From Neopestalotiopsis rosae (lineage: Eukaryota; Ascomycota; Sordariomycetes; Amphisphaeriales; Sporocadaceae): a stretch of DNA of 64,000 nucleotides. The stretch lies in contig JALGAS010000002.1 of the NCBI GenBank assembly GCA_023078685.1, positions 1 through 64,000 on the forward strand, written 5' to 3'. The notes beneath the pieces were generated by a model. The model saw only the letters and a program-made list of their open reading frames with translations, was not told where the DNA came from and made no database searches. A program made the position numbers and the translations under genes. Below, one piece after another: positions 1-8,712 of the stretch; positions within the stretch are counted from its first letter, which is position 1, and each line of letters begins with the position of its first letter.

Positions 1-125
1 CTAACCCTAACCCTAACCCTAACCCTAACCCTAACCCTAACCCTAACCCTAACCCTAACCCTAACCCTAACCCTAACCCTAACCCTAACCCTAACCCTAA
101 CCCTAACCCTAAGCTAACCCTAACC
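1..125. repeat. Telomere repeat tract (CCCTAA)n
   Basis: Uninterrupted CCCTAA units run from the first base to about position 113, where one unit reads CCCTAAG, followed by two more normal units that stop at 125. The C-rich strand reads inward, as expected for the left end of a chromosome (TTAGGG running outward). The unit is the one used by most filamentous ascomycetes. The array is cut by the window or assembly edge, so its true length is unknown. Confidence 0.98.
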
Positions 126-126
126 G

Positions 127-219
127 AATAATATTCTAGCAGACGGCCTTACGAAACCACTTCCCAGGGATAAATTCCAAAAGTTCGTAAAACTGTTAAA
201 TTTGACCGATATTGTTTAA
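127..219 (+). pseudogene. Truncated Ty1/copia Pol, C-terminal end of RNase H
   Basis: From 127 the frame reads 30 codons to a TAA at 217-219 and contains the motif LADGLTKPLPR, followed by a KF..F...L pattern. This is the hallmark C-terminus of Ty1/copia polyproteins, where RNase H ends shortly before the polypurine tract. Everything upstream has been replaced by telomere repeats, so the telomere was healed onto, or recombined into, the retrotransposon. The frame is intact over this short stretch. Confidence 0.85.
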
Positions 220-220
220 T

Positions 221-228
221 AGGGGGAG
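221..228 (+). promoter_or_regulatory. Polypurine tract (plus-strand primer site)
   Basis: AGGGGGAG lies directly before the first TG of the LTR at 229 and one base after the Pol stop codon. That is where an LTR retrotransposon keeps its plus-strand priming site. It identifies the LTR at 229-698 as the 3' LTR of a plus-strand element. Confidence 0.8.
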
Positions 229-698
229 TGTTGCACGGATGTTATATAGCATCGGATATTGCATAAAATTAGCATTATAACGATATATAAATCGTTATAA
301 TAGCTATAAAGGCTGTAAAGATATCGGTTATTAACGATATTTTTAACGTTCGGTAAAGCCCTACTAAGTGGTGGCCATTGCGGTGGCAACACTATAGGGT
401 AGCCCCACCCAAATACCTTCTATAGTATTCCATTATTTTCCTTGATTATAAATCAACCGTATTATTAATTAACTTGATTATAAATCAATTTAATTAATAA
501 TATATTCCAGAATGTTCTTATTGGTTGGTTTTATAAGTATAAAAGGGAGTTATTTTATTTGTAATTAGTTTATTTTCTTTCTTTCCTTAAGCTTCAATAT
601 AACCACGTTTTTAGCCTATACCAGACGATTCTACGAATCTATAATTGAACGCTTCCCTGTGCCTAAGGTATATGATTACCCAATCAGACCTTAGAATA
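229..698 (+). repeat. 3' LTR of a Ty1/copia element (left copy)
   Basis: The LTR starts TGTTGCACGG and matches the reverse complement of 2023-2494 almost throughout, including the segments around AAAAGGGAGTTATTTT and GTGCCTAAGGTATATGATTACC. The other copy ends ...TTAGAACA; this one ends ...TTAGAATA, a C-to-T change in CpA context that fits RIP. It is about 470 bp long. A TATA-like TATAAGTATAAAAGG lies near 532-546. Confidence 0.85.
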
Positions 699-719
699 TA
701 ATATTACCCTTATAGCTAG

Positions 720-1280
720 ACCCTTTTTTTTTAAATCTTCTCTTATATAAGCGGTTATTAATCTTAATAATTTTCTCGATATATTAATCGAAATCGTTAG
801 GTTTATCGTCCTTCGCGACCTTATTTTTTATATTTTCTCGTAATCCCGCATAAAAAAATATTATAAAAGCATTATTATCGCTTTATTCGGTTTTAAAAGC
901 GATTTGCTTAAATTCTAATGCGTATTTAGCGGCTAATTTTTGTTATTTTAGTTATATAAATCGTCGTTTTACCGTGCGTATTTTATTAGGGTTGCCGAAC
1001 GTTATTTTAAATTATCGTTCGAATTCGTCGTAATTAGCAAATATTTTTTTAATATCCGCGTTTTGCTTTTTGCTATTATAATTAAAATAATCCCTTATAA
1101 TAGGCTCGAACCAATCGAATACGTCCTTTTTTAAAAATCCGGCGACGCATAAAATCTTATTTGGTTCGCTAATAATAATTTTATTATAAAAGCGTAAATA
1201 GGCGCGGGATTAAATAAGGAATCCTTGGATACCTCTATCTTTCCCGTTATATAACTAAAAAGGAGAAAGCTTATACCCTC
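720..1280 (-). pseudogene. RIP-degraded retrotransposon Gag (Ty3/gypsy-type capsid)
   Basis: On the minus strand a broken frame gives FDWFEPIIRDYF (about 1075-1122), then FGNP, and later a YALEFKQIAFKTE-like segment. This order matches the capsid region of fungal Ty3/gypsy Gag proteins (AFDWFEPYLRDY ... FGDPDEERTAERKL ... YAAEFRQIAAKT in typical members). Several in-frame stops and a very AT-rich composition show it is dead. A gypsy-type Gag between copia-type LTRs suggests nesting of two elements. Confidence 0.65.
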
Positions 1281-2008
1281 CGTGGCCTTTTCCCTAGGTA
1301 TTAATAATTTAGGCGCTAAGCTATATATTATCGTTTTAGAGCTTATCGACTTTAGTTTATAGCTCTTTAATTATTTTAAAAAATTCGGGTCCTTTTATAA
1401 AGGCCGATGCATTGCTAACGGTAAAAAATGCTATTATTCCTATATAAAATATTGCTTAATAGTCTAATTTAGGTAACGTACCTAAATAAAAGTAATTAAA
1501 ATATAACGAATTATACGGTCGGGTTTCTTAAATAAACCTAGAGTATAGATTTAAGTGGGTTTATGCTAATAAAATGCGCTAGCCAAAAAAATAACTATAC
1601 TAAGCAAAAAATAACTAAAATAATTTTAAAAGGATTTATAAATATAATCGTTAAAGCGTATTAAATACTTCACCTATAAGTAAAATAAATGCTTAAATTA
1701 ATTACTAAAATAATAATTATTTATATAACCGTAGGAAATCCGTCCTTAATATATTTATTTATTCCCTTATTAATATTTGCCCTAATTACCCAAATTGGTT
1801 AGTAATTAGTGGTATTCGTTGGTAATTAGTGGTGCTTAATGAATTCCACTAATTACTTTTAAACGCTTCCGGCGAGTTACGTGATCTCCTATTACGTGGT
1901 CTTCCGTTTAATAGTCCTATTCCTTTTTATTCCGCTATGGTCCCCTGGGTCTATGCTTTTTAAGCGCTAATATCCGTTGTTTGCTGGCAAGGGTGCATGT
2001 TCGTAACA
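1281..2008. other. AT-rich internal retrotransposon sequence, no gene
   Basis: The stretch is AT-rich and stop-dense in all frames. Around 1795-1855 the word TAATTAGTGG recurs directly and then inverted (CCACTAATTA), which could be the edge of a second LTR. The part from about 1860 to 2008 is less AT-rich and reads as the leader of the minus-strand element downstream of its primer-binding site. Confidence 0.5.
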
Positions 2009-2022
2009 CCGGGCTCATAACC
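2009..2022 (-). promoter_or_regulatory. Primer-binding site for half-tRNA-iMet
   Basis: Read on the minus strand, the sequence right after the LTR end (...TTAGAACA) is GGTTATGAGCCC. It is complementary to GGGCTCATAACC, the anticodon stem-loop of eukaryotic initiator tRNA-Met. Copia of Drosophila and many fungal copia elements prime from a tRNA-iMet fragment cleaved in the anticodon loop rather than from its 3' end. This supports a copia assignment and marks the LTR at 2023-2494 as a 5' LTR. Confidence 0.75.
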
Positions 2023-2494
2023 TGTTCTAAGATCTGATTGGGTAATCATATACCTTAGGCACAGGGAAGCGTTTAACTATAGGATTCGTAGAATCGTCTG
2101 GTATAGGCTGGAAAACGTGGTTATATTGAAGCTTAAGGAGAGAAAGAAAGTAAATTAATTACAAATAAAATAACTCCCTTTTATACTTATAAAACCAACC
2201 AATAAGAATATTCTGGAATATATTATTAATTAAGTTGATTTATAATTAAGTTAATTAATAATACGGTTGATTTATAATCAAGGAAAGTGGTGGAATACCA
2301 TAAAAGGTATTTGGGTGGGGCTACCCTATAGTATTGCCACCGCAATGGCCACCACTTAGTGGGGCTTTACCGAACGTTAAAGATATCGTTAATAACCGAT
2401 ATCTTTAAAGCCTTTATAGCTATTATAACGATTTATATATCGTTATAATGCTAATTTTATGCACTATCCGATGCTGTATAACATCCGTGCAACA
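2023..2494 (-). repeat. 5' LTR of a Ty1/copia element (right copy, inverted)
   Basis: On the minus strand it begins TGTTGCACGG at 2494 and ends TTAGAACA at 2023, giving perfect TG...CA ends and 472 bp. It is the inverted partner of the LTR at 229-698. The adjoining primer-binding site shows it is the 5' LTR of a minus-strand copy, whose remaining body would run towards the telomere. Confidence 0.85.
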
Positions 2495-3860
2495 TTATTA
2501 TATCCAAATCCAGACTATATTTTAATATTCCGGCGCGATTATAGTGTTGAATTGCATTAATATTACTAGCGCCTTAGTACTTCCAGCACAAATGTCCTCG
2601 CCACGCGTTGTTGTGGCATTTAACGGCTGTCGTCACTCATTTTATTCAATTACGCACTTTGCCACTTTTATTGTCCTGTTGCCTCAACTTGCCACGCGTG
2701 CAATTCGTCTTGCGTAGTAGTCTCTTTGGTCTTATTAAAGGGTTCGAAAATACTATCCTTTTCTTCCACTCTTATTTTCGTCACGCTCTAGCCGGGATTA
2801 TTATAACTACTTCAGGCCACCAAAATCCTGAGTCCTGTCGATATAATCGACGGTGCGCCAAAGTTCTGGCAAAAATATCGTGTCATTCCTCCCACCTTAT
2901 TAGCATCTCCGTGCTTCCTCTAAGCGGTTCTCAATCATCATAAAGTCACTCCAGCGACCACGCTATCGGTATTCCGAGATTTAGAATATGCACTCGCACG
3001 TACTCAGTCTCGTTATTATCACCCTTCTTGCGGCTCCTGCTTGATCACACCCTGCAACATCTCTTAATTCTCATGATCGAGCGCTGTGGTTTCGTATCTG
3101 CCTCTATCTCTATTTCTTCTTTCATGGTTATCTTCAACAATTTTATGCGCAGCAAATGCTGAGCCGCAGACAGTTTTTGGGTCGCTCGTGAGTATTCCGC
3201 TTTTAGGAGATTTTCGCGATATTTTGCAATATTCCGGACTCGTCGAATGGTTCGCGTCATTCTTGATAACTCGATCTTCGCCATATAATTCATAGCTTTA
3301 CGTACTCGAACAAGGTATTTGTCCATTCGCCTTTCGATTTTCCTAAATGTTAAAGTTTCTCTCTCGCCTGTTGACAATCTCTCTTAATCGTTGTATATGA
3401 ATCGTAGCAGGATGGATAATTTGAATCGCTTGAAACATTGGCTACTTTTGCGCAAGCCGTTAAGGCTAGAACTTATATATCTCTCAAACCTTGCGCGCAG
3501 TCACGTCTTGTAATTGTATATTCTGGTTAAAGAACGACCGCATGTTGGTCAGACTTGCGTCAATCAAACATGCATCGCCGTTGAAATGATAATCATTTGG
3601 TCATTAATCTCCCAGATCTTTGCGTGGACCATGGCACTTATAAACTTTGTTGCACGTAGCAAAGAATAAACGCAGTCATTCATGTCATGGGCAGAACAAA
3701 AATGACGACTTGTATTGATCTTCGAACAGCTACATTACTTGTATCAGCTTGAGAGCAGTGAGCTTCGGCAAATACGACAGTACTATGCAGCCCAAAATGC
3801 ATCCCAAAATCACGTCGACATCATGTCCACAAGCCCAACTCAGGTGAGACTCTGTAAGAC
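2495..3860. other. No convincing gene; possible further repeat relics
   Basis: Only short frames occur. A Lys/Arg/Glu-rich minus-strand frame at 3045-3377 could be coiled-coil, but it has no recognisable domain and no sensible extension. An opposing plus-strand frame at 2608-2943 is equally featureless. Composition becomes less AT-rich from about 2600 towards 3900. I see no tRNA. Confidence 0.4.
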
Positions 3861-4742
3861 TCATCCAGCGAGATTTCGCATACCAATGCCCCAAATTCCC
3901 TCCTCGAGAGACTGCGCTTCAGCGACAAAGCTTCGACCAAGCTTGTCTTCAAATAAGCGTCGCAATCGGTCAAACGCATTCAATTCGAACGACAGCATTT
4001 GAGCACGATATGGCTCTGGAACTTCGTGATGCTTGCTCAACAAGTGCTTTGCAATGCCTTCAGGTCTGGTAAACCCACGATGGCCAATGTGGACATCGCG
4101 TTGGCCATGGTCCAGCCGGTTATACAATGCTGATCGGCAGAAGGGGCATTTCCAGCACCCGGTATCAAGGTAACCCGGTATGTTGATGGATTGTCGTTCA
4201 CATAGCAGCATCCAGTCAGTACGTAGGCTCCTTGGACGGCTCTCAGCTTTGAAGTAAGCCAGAGCCTGCATGATCAAGTCATTTTTCGACTTTCCATACA
4301 TCAGAGGGTGCTTGATTAGCATCCTCTCACCCTCATCGGCGGTGAAGACGTGCTCCTCCATGTACCATTGATGTCTATCGAGGTGTCGTCTACTCTCTGG
4401 CGGAAAGGCACTCACCATTTGTGAGTAATTGTCTGGAGAGAAGCGTGCCACGTTGAAATCGTCGACCAATTGTGGTTGATCAATGTATCGGCCAAGCTCC
4501 CAGGCGCTGAAATCCTGGAACTTTGCTTGGCAAAGCTTTGACAACTCTTCAACCAGGAACCACATGGGAGATGTGGCTGCATGTTCGAGCAGACATGGCT
4601 GATGAGCATGTTCAGCCTTTGAGCAATGGCGAGCCACAGATCGACCATTGGCGCGTTGTTCCTTTGCGCGATGGTGACACTCGTTGCGGCTGTTGTTCAG
4701 CTCAGCCGTCTCTGGTTTGACATGACACACTGAGCGACACCA
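3861..4742 (-). pseudogene. In-frame continuation after the TAG: zinc-finger-like C-terminal part
   Basis: This frame continues, in the same phase, the one that ends at the TAG at 4743-4745, and runs 293 codons to its own stop at 3861. It has no ATG near its beginning; the first candidate is near 4565. It contains CWKCPFC (about 4137-4157) followed by about 40 residues and REGIAKH-like and H-x4-H spacing (text reads RPEGIAKHLLSKHH), resembling a degenerate C2H2 or related zinc-binding unit. I infer it is the C-terminal half of the gene at 4743-6756, separated by a nonsense change, readthrough or an intron I could not find. The alternative is a separate short gene starting at the internal Met. 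Confidence 0.45.
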
Positions 4743-6756
4743 CTAGTTGCCGCAAATATTTGAAATGCCCAAATGGTTGGGGTCGCGCTCATCTGTTTCG
4801 AGCCAGTCCTCTAAGTCGGGATCGCGCCACTTCATGAAGACTGCCATTTCACATGCCTTTTTTCGATGTGTATCACAGCCATAATACTTCGAGCCCCAAT
4901 ACCGAAGACTGGTCTGACCATCACGCGAATACTTGTTCAACATGTCTTGAAAGTACTGCATGAGTGGAATACACGGAACCCACCAGTACATTGCAGGCAA
5001 CAATGTAATGCACTTGTCTTCGTGTACGTCTTTGCACAGCGACCAGTAGGCATCCTTGAGCTCAATCCTCAGAGGGTTCATTGCAGCAGCTACACATGCA
5101 GTGCGACTATCGTATTGTGCACTATCTTTGCATGCTGACACAGCCTGGAAGATGGTGTTGGTGGGTGCTGTCGACGCAGGCTGTGAGGAAGGTGTAGGAG
5201 AAAGGTGTGGTGAATCTTGACGGCCTGAATAACTTTCAAGGTCTGTATCAACGTCACTGTCGCTTTCACTGTCGCCGCTGATATATATGATGGGCTTGAG
5301 CTTTTTTGCCGGCTGCTTCTGTGCAGACTGAGCGGGCTGTTTTGGCACAGATGGGCCAGGCTCCGGAGTCTGTCGTGTTGCATCAGACTGAGCGGACTGA
5401 GCAGGAGTTGGAGCTGAAATTCCGTATGACTGGAGGACTTTCAAGGCATCCTGTATTGCCTGTTCTCTGGTGGGAATAGGCACTGATGTATTGCCAGACA
5501 CAACAGCATTGCCAGGCACTGATGCATTGCTAGGCATAGCAACTTTGCCAGGCACAGACGCGTTGCCAGACGAATTGCCAGACACATTGACGGAAGCATT
5601 AACAGGCACGGAACCGGTTGGCAATTGTGCAGCTGATGATGCTTCAGAGCTGCCGTGCATATGCTTTCTCTTCTGCCTGGTACTCTTTGGAGCAGCCCTC
5701 TGTGCTGTTTGAGCCGCTTGTTTGGCTTCGGCAACCTCAATGGCCTCTTCGAGTTGCTCGATCCTAGCATGGTCAGCGTTTGATCAAAGCACAAGACTGT
5801 GATTGGTACATACCGTGTTCGAATGTTGGTGACTGTGGCTTCATTGATCGCCCGAGCCTTGTCATTGGTGCATGCTGACAAACGGTCCAGTGCAACAGTG
5901 TCTTGGGTTCGGTAGAAGCCCAGCTCCTCAACCTGTCGCAAGTATTTTGCATGAGGTGTGTCGCGAACAACATTGGACTTTATTGGAGCCAGCACAGGAT
6001 TCACAGCCGAGACAGCGGGTGTAGCAGAAAGACCTGGAGTTGGAGCTGAGTCTGGGGTTGAAGCTGAAGCTGGAGCTGGCGATTGAACATGAGACTGGAC
6101 AGCAGGCGCAGAGACACGAGAACCGCCAGACATGTGAGTACCAGAGACGTGAGGACCAGCAGGAGACGTGTGTGATGCAGGGTGTACATTCTGAGCAGCG
6201 CCAGTGAGTCTGGGCACAGCAGGAGACATGAATGAGGCAGCCGGTTGCTTCTGTGAAGCATGCGAGACAGCAGGATTGACGACAGGTGATGCGGCGTGTA
6301 TGTTCTGAGCAGCCGAGATGAATGTGACTGGAGGTCGAGGATTCGGACGCTGTCCAAGTACGCCAACTTGACCAAACAATGGCTGGTTTGGAGCTGCAAA
6401 GGATGAGAATCCAGAAGGAGCTACGACATGGAAATCTCTTGCAACTGAAGTGTGAGTCACTTCTACCATGGTGACCGACAAATTTTCGGGCAAAGCATTG
6501 TTGACAAGGTTCCTGTCGGACAGAGCATCACGGGACTCTTCATTGTCAGGACTTGACTCTTGCTGCAAACATGTCAGTGGATGCTCCACGACAACGAAAT
6601 GTGTGAAATTGGTGGACACAAGCATGGTCATCTTACATCGATAGCTCTCTGAAGCTCGAGTTGAATCGGACTCTGGCAGAGCGGCTGAGTCGTCGTAGTA
6701 GCTACAGACGGGCTTCTCCATGGGTGCGACTCTCCTGATGACTCGCCAGGAGCCAT
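4743..6756 (-). CDS. Unrecognised Ser/Pro/Ala-rich subtelomeric protein, 3 exons, 629 aa to TAG
   Basis: Exon 1 is 6637-6756, exon 2 is 5814-6562 and exon 3 is 4743-5763. The introns are 74 bp (GTAAGA, branch CTGAC, CAG) and 50 bp (GTATGT, branch CTGAC, TAG), and the reading phase is kept across both. The start ATG at 6756 was chosen because only its frame joins exon 2. The protein begins MAPGESSGES. Roughly residues 60-230 are low-complexity Ser/Pro/Ala/His. Exon 3 opens with a short Glu/Ala-rich helix and a basic STRQKRKH segment that could act as a nuclear signal, then a VPGNAS-type repeat, and a more ordered Trp/Tyr/Cys-rich end. I do not recognise the family. The zinc-finger-like frame at 3861-4742 follows in the same frame after the TAG, so the intact product may be about 920 aa. 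Confidence 0.55.
5495..5600 (-). repeat. Minisatellite encoding Asn-Ala/Ser-Val-Pro-Gly repeats
   Basis: The word TTGCCAGGCAC and close variants recur at spacings of 15-21 bases, in multiples of three. On the coding strand this yields repeated NASVPGN/NTSVP-like peptides inside exon 3 of the subtelomeric gene. Such tracts expand and contract by slippage and are a likely source of length variation. Confidence 0.65.
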
Positions 6757-7825
6757 GAGATGCAAGGCAAATGCAGGAGATCAACAATGAGCGAACAGGC
6801 AAGTATGAATTAAATCAGACGTGAAAAGAGGTGCGAAGGAAGAAAGTTGAACAGACGACGAGCAGAAAACGAGAACAACTGGCGAGTGGTGGGCTGGCGA
6901 AGAAACGGATCAAACAAGATGCCCAGGATAGCTTCACAAGACAGAGTGAATCGTATATCAGTCACTGGTGAGGCGCTTGCCGTTTCAAATCAGCTTCTGA
7001 CCAGTCTGGAGGCAATTATTCAGGCAGTAACAACCAAAAGATGGCGTCATTTCATCGAATTAGCCAGTGATTCAGTGCAGGTGGACGCCTAGGAACCGCT
7101 GACATGGAAAGGAGCTCCGGTAAAACCGACTGGCAGGGAAATAACAGCCCCAAGATGGGACGTTTACGGAAAAGAGGCCCAGCGAAAGTGACTACAATGG
7201 CCAGAAGCTTCCGCGATAACACATGCGATGGACAGGAGCTCCTCAGGAATGACGAAAGCAGTACAATTATGCGAACAGTCTGATATATTTATGACCGTTG
7301 GCGCTGCGATTTCTCTGGGCAAGACACTTGCGAAAGACGTACTGAAATAAGCATGAGGCTGTGCACGTATACGTTGTGCAGTATATCGAAAAGTCCGGGC
7401 AAATGTAGTCATAGCTACGCGAACAACTCGGATGGTGCCCGCATTGTATTGACGGTGTGCTCGAGAATAAATTTTCATCACATTTGGCTTATTGATTACT
7501 TGTTAATTGTGCTATCTCATGGCTTCTAGATGTCTTGACGAGCTACTTTTATAATAGGCCAGCAACGTGCGGCTGGGACCAAGAGTCGGTTTAATGATTG
7601 CCTGTACGCAAAATGTTCTCAGTCCAAGATATTCACCATAACTGACAGCCAAATTAAGTGCCAGAAATTGATATGCATAGCCTGATATATGATACAAAAT
7701 ACAAAAATGCCTGATACGATCGCACTATGTAGACAAAAATTGGTTTTGATTTCTGACGCGGCTCACAAACTTAGGCATGGTTTTTATCCAACTTTGGAGA
7801 TTGGCGGCGTCCCAAGGTTGCCCAA

Positions 7826-7866
7826 AACGGTAATTCTCACAGTGGAATTGGCTAATGCCTGGGCGG
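7826..7866 (+). repeat. Diverged direct repeat, copy 1
   Basis: The core AACGGTAATTCTCACAGTG followed by GGCTAATGCCTG closely matches 8107-8146 (AACGGTAATTGTCACAGTG, then CGCTAATGCCTG). Flanking sequence is weakly similar at best. It may be a fragment of a short transposable element. Confidence 0.4.
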
Positions 7867-8106
7867 TCATACAGTGCTGGCTCGACTAGCACTACCTCCA
7901 GTGCAATCATGGTCGCAAAATGTCGAGCTTTACACGTATTCTTTGCCATCACAACCCGCTGTTGACGCCGACTGCTTACAAAATGAACTCTCATAGTTCA
8001 AATACACGTGTAAATGCGTCTGCTAGATCGCATTGTGAAAATAACGGACAGTATCGGTGTAACTCAGCTCGCATGGCTGCATCATACAAATTCGCGAATT
8101 GCCTAT

Positions 8107-8146
8107 AACGGTAATTGTCACAGTGAAGATTCGCTAATGCCTGCGG
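8107..8146 (+). repeat. Diverged direct repeat, copy 2
   Basis: Partner of 7826-7866. The sub-word GATTCGCTAATGCC also occurs at 40141-40154 in another gene-poor stretch, hinting at a dispersed element. Confidence 0.4.
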
Positions 8147-8712
8147 ACGCTCAGCGCGCACTATATCACTACAGGCTCTAGCGGATCCACCAATACCATA
8201 CTCCGTACTCCTCAAGTCCAAACATGATCGCAAGACTGTGACCTTTGCACACATGCTCTACCAATTGAAATATGTTGTGGAAATCGCGGCCGAATTCGGT
8301 GCCGATATCAACAGACCCGAGAAACGTCGCAACCCGGGCTCATACTCAGGTTTGACAGGGGCACGATTGAGCTGTAAGGATCAGCTGCCATCGTCAATAG
8401 AGTCTAACAACATTTGCGGTTGAACCACGGCTTCACTGACAAGAGCCAAGCTTTCAATTCATGCGCGCCATACGGAAGTCTTCCAAAGTCTCCACACCAG
8501 CTACCGAGTGCCCGCCGGCTTCTCCGATTATAGCCAAGCCGACCCGGAGTTCAGCCTGTAGTATGCCGCAATGAAGCCGGCGATTGTCTCACGAGGACAT
8601 GACAAGATCCGTCCTTAATCCTCTTTTTGATCGATTGTTGTTCTCTACTTCCACATTGTTGGGTCTCTCTGTGTTTACAAATCTCCCAAGACAAAAGACT
8701 ACAACAAACAAA

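Larger units (their letters stand above)
127..2494. mobile_element. Telomere-abutting nested and inverted LTR-retrotransposon debris
   Basis: This block holds the 3' end of a plus-strand Ty1/copia element (RNase H tail, polypurine tract, LTR), then AT-rich sequence with a minus-strand Gag relic, then a primer-binding site and a second LTR of the same family in the opposite orientation. The two LTRs form an inverted repeat of about 470 bp around a loop of about 1.3 kb. The AT richness, the stop codons and the CA-to-TA change at the left LTR end fit repeat-induced point mutation. No intact reading frame remains, so the element is not autonomous. Confidence 0.85.
6757..8712. other. Intergenic, no convincing gene; contains a diverged repeat pair
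   Basis: The stretch includes the upstream region of the minus-strand subtelomeric gene and of the plus-strand glycosidase. All frames are short, lack splice continuity and show no domain. The only structure I see is the duplicated word described at 7826-7866 and 8107-8146. Confidence 0.5.

Noticed and set aside
3045..3377. Lys/Arg-rich 110-codon minus-strand frame
   Set aside because: No domain, no ATG context of note and no exon partner; possibly part of a degraded element, but not supportable as a gene.
5441..5763. Unspliced continuation of exon 2 of the subtelomeric gene into a Leu/Cys-rich tail
   Set aside because: This is exon 3 read in the wrong phase; the 50-bp intron at 5764-5813 restores the sensible frame.
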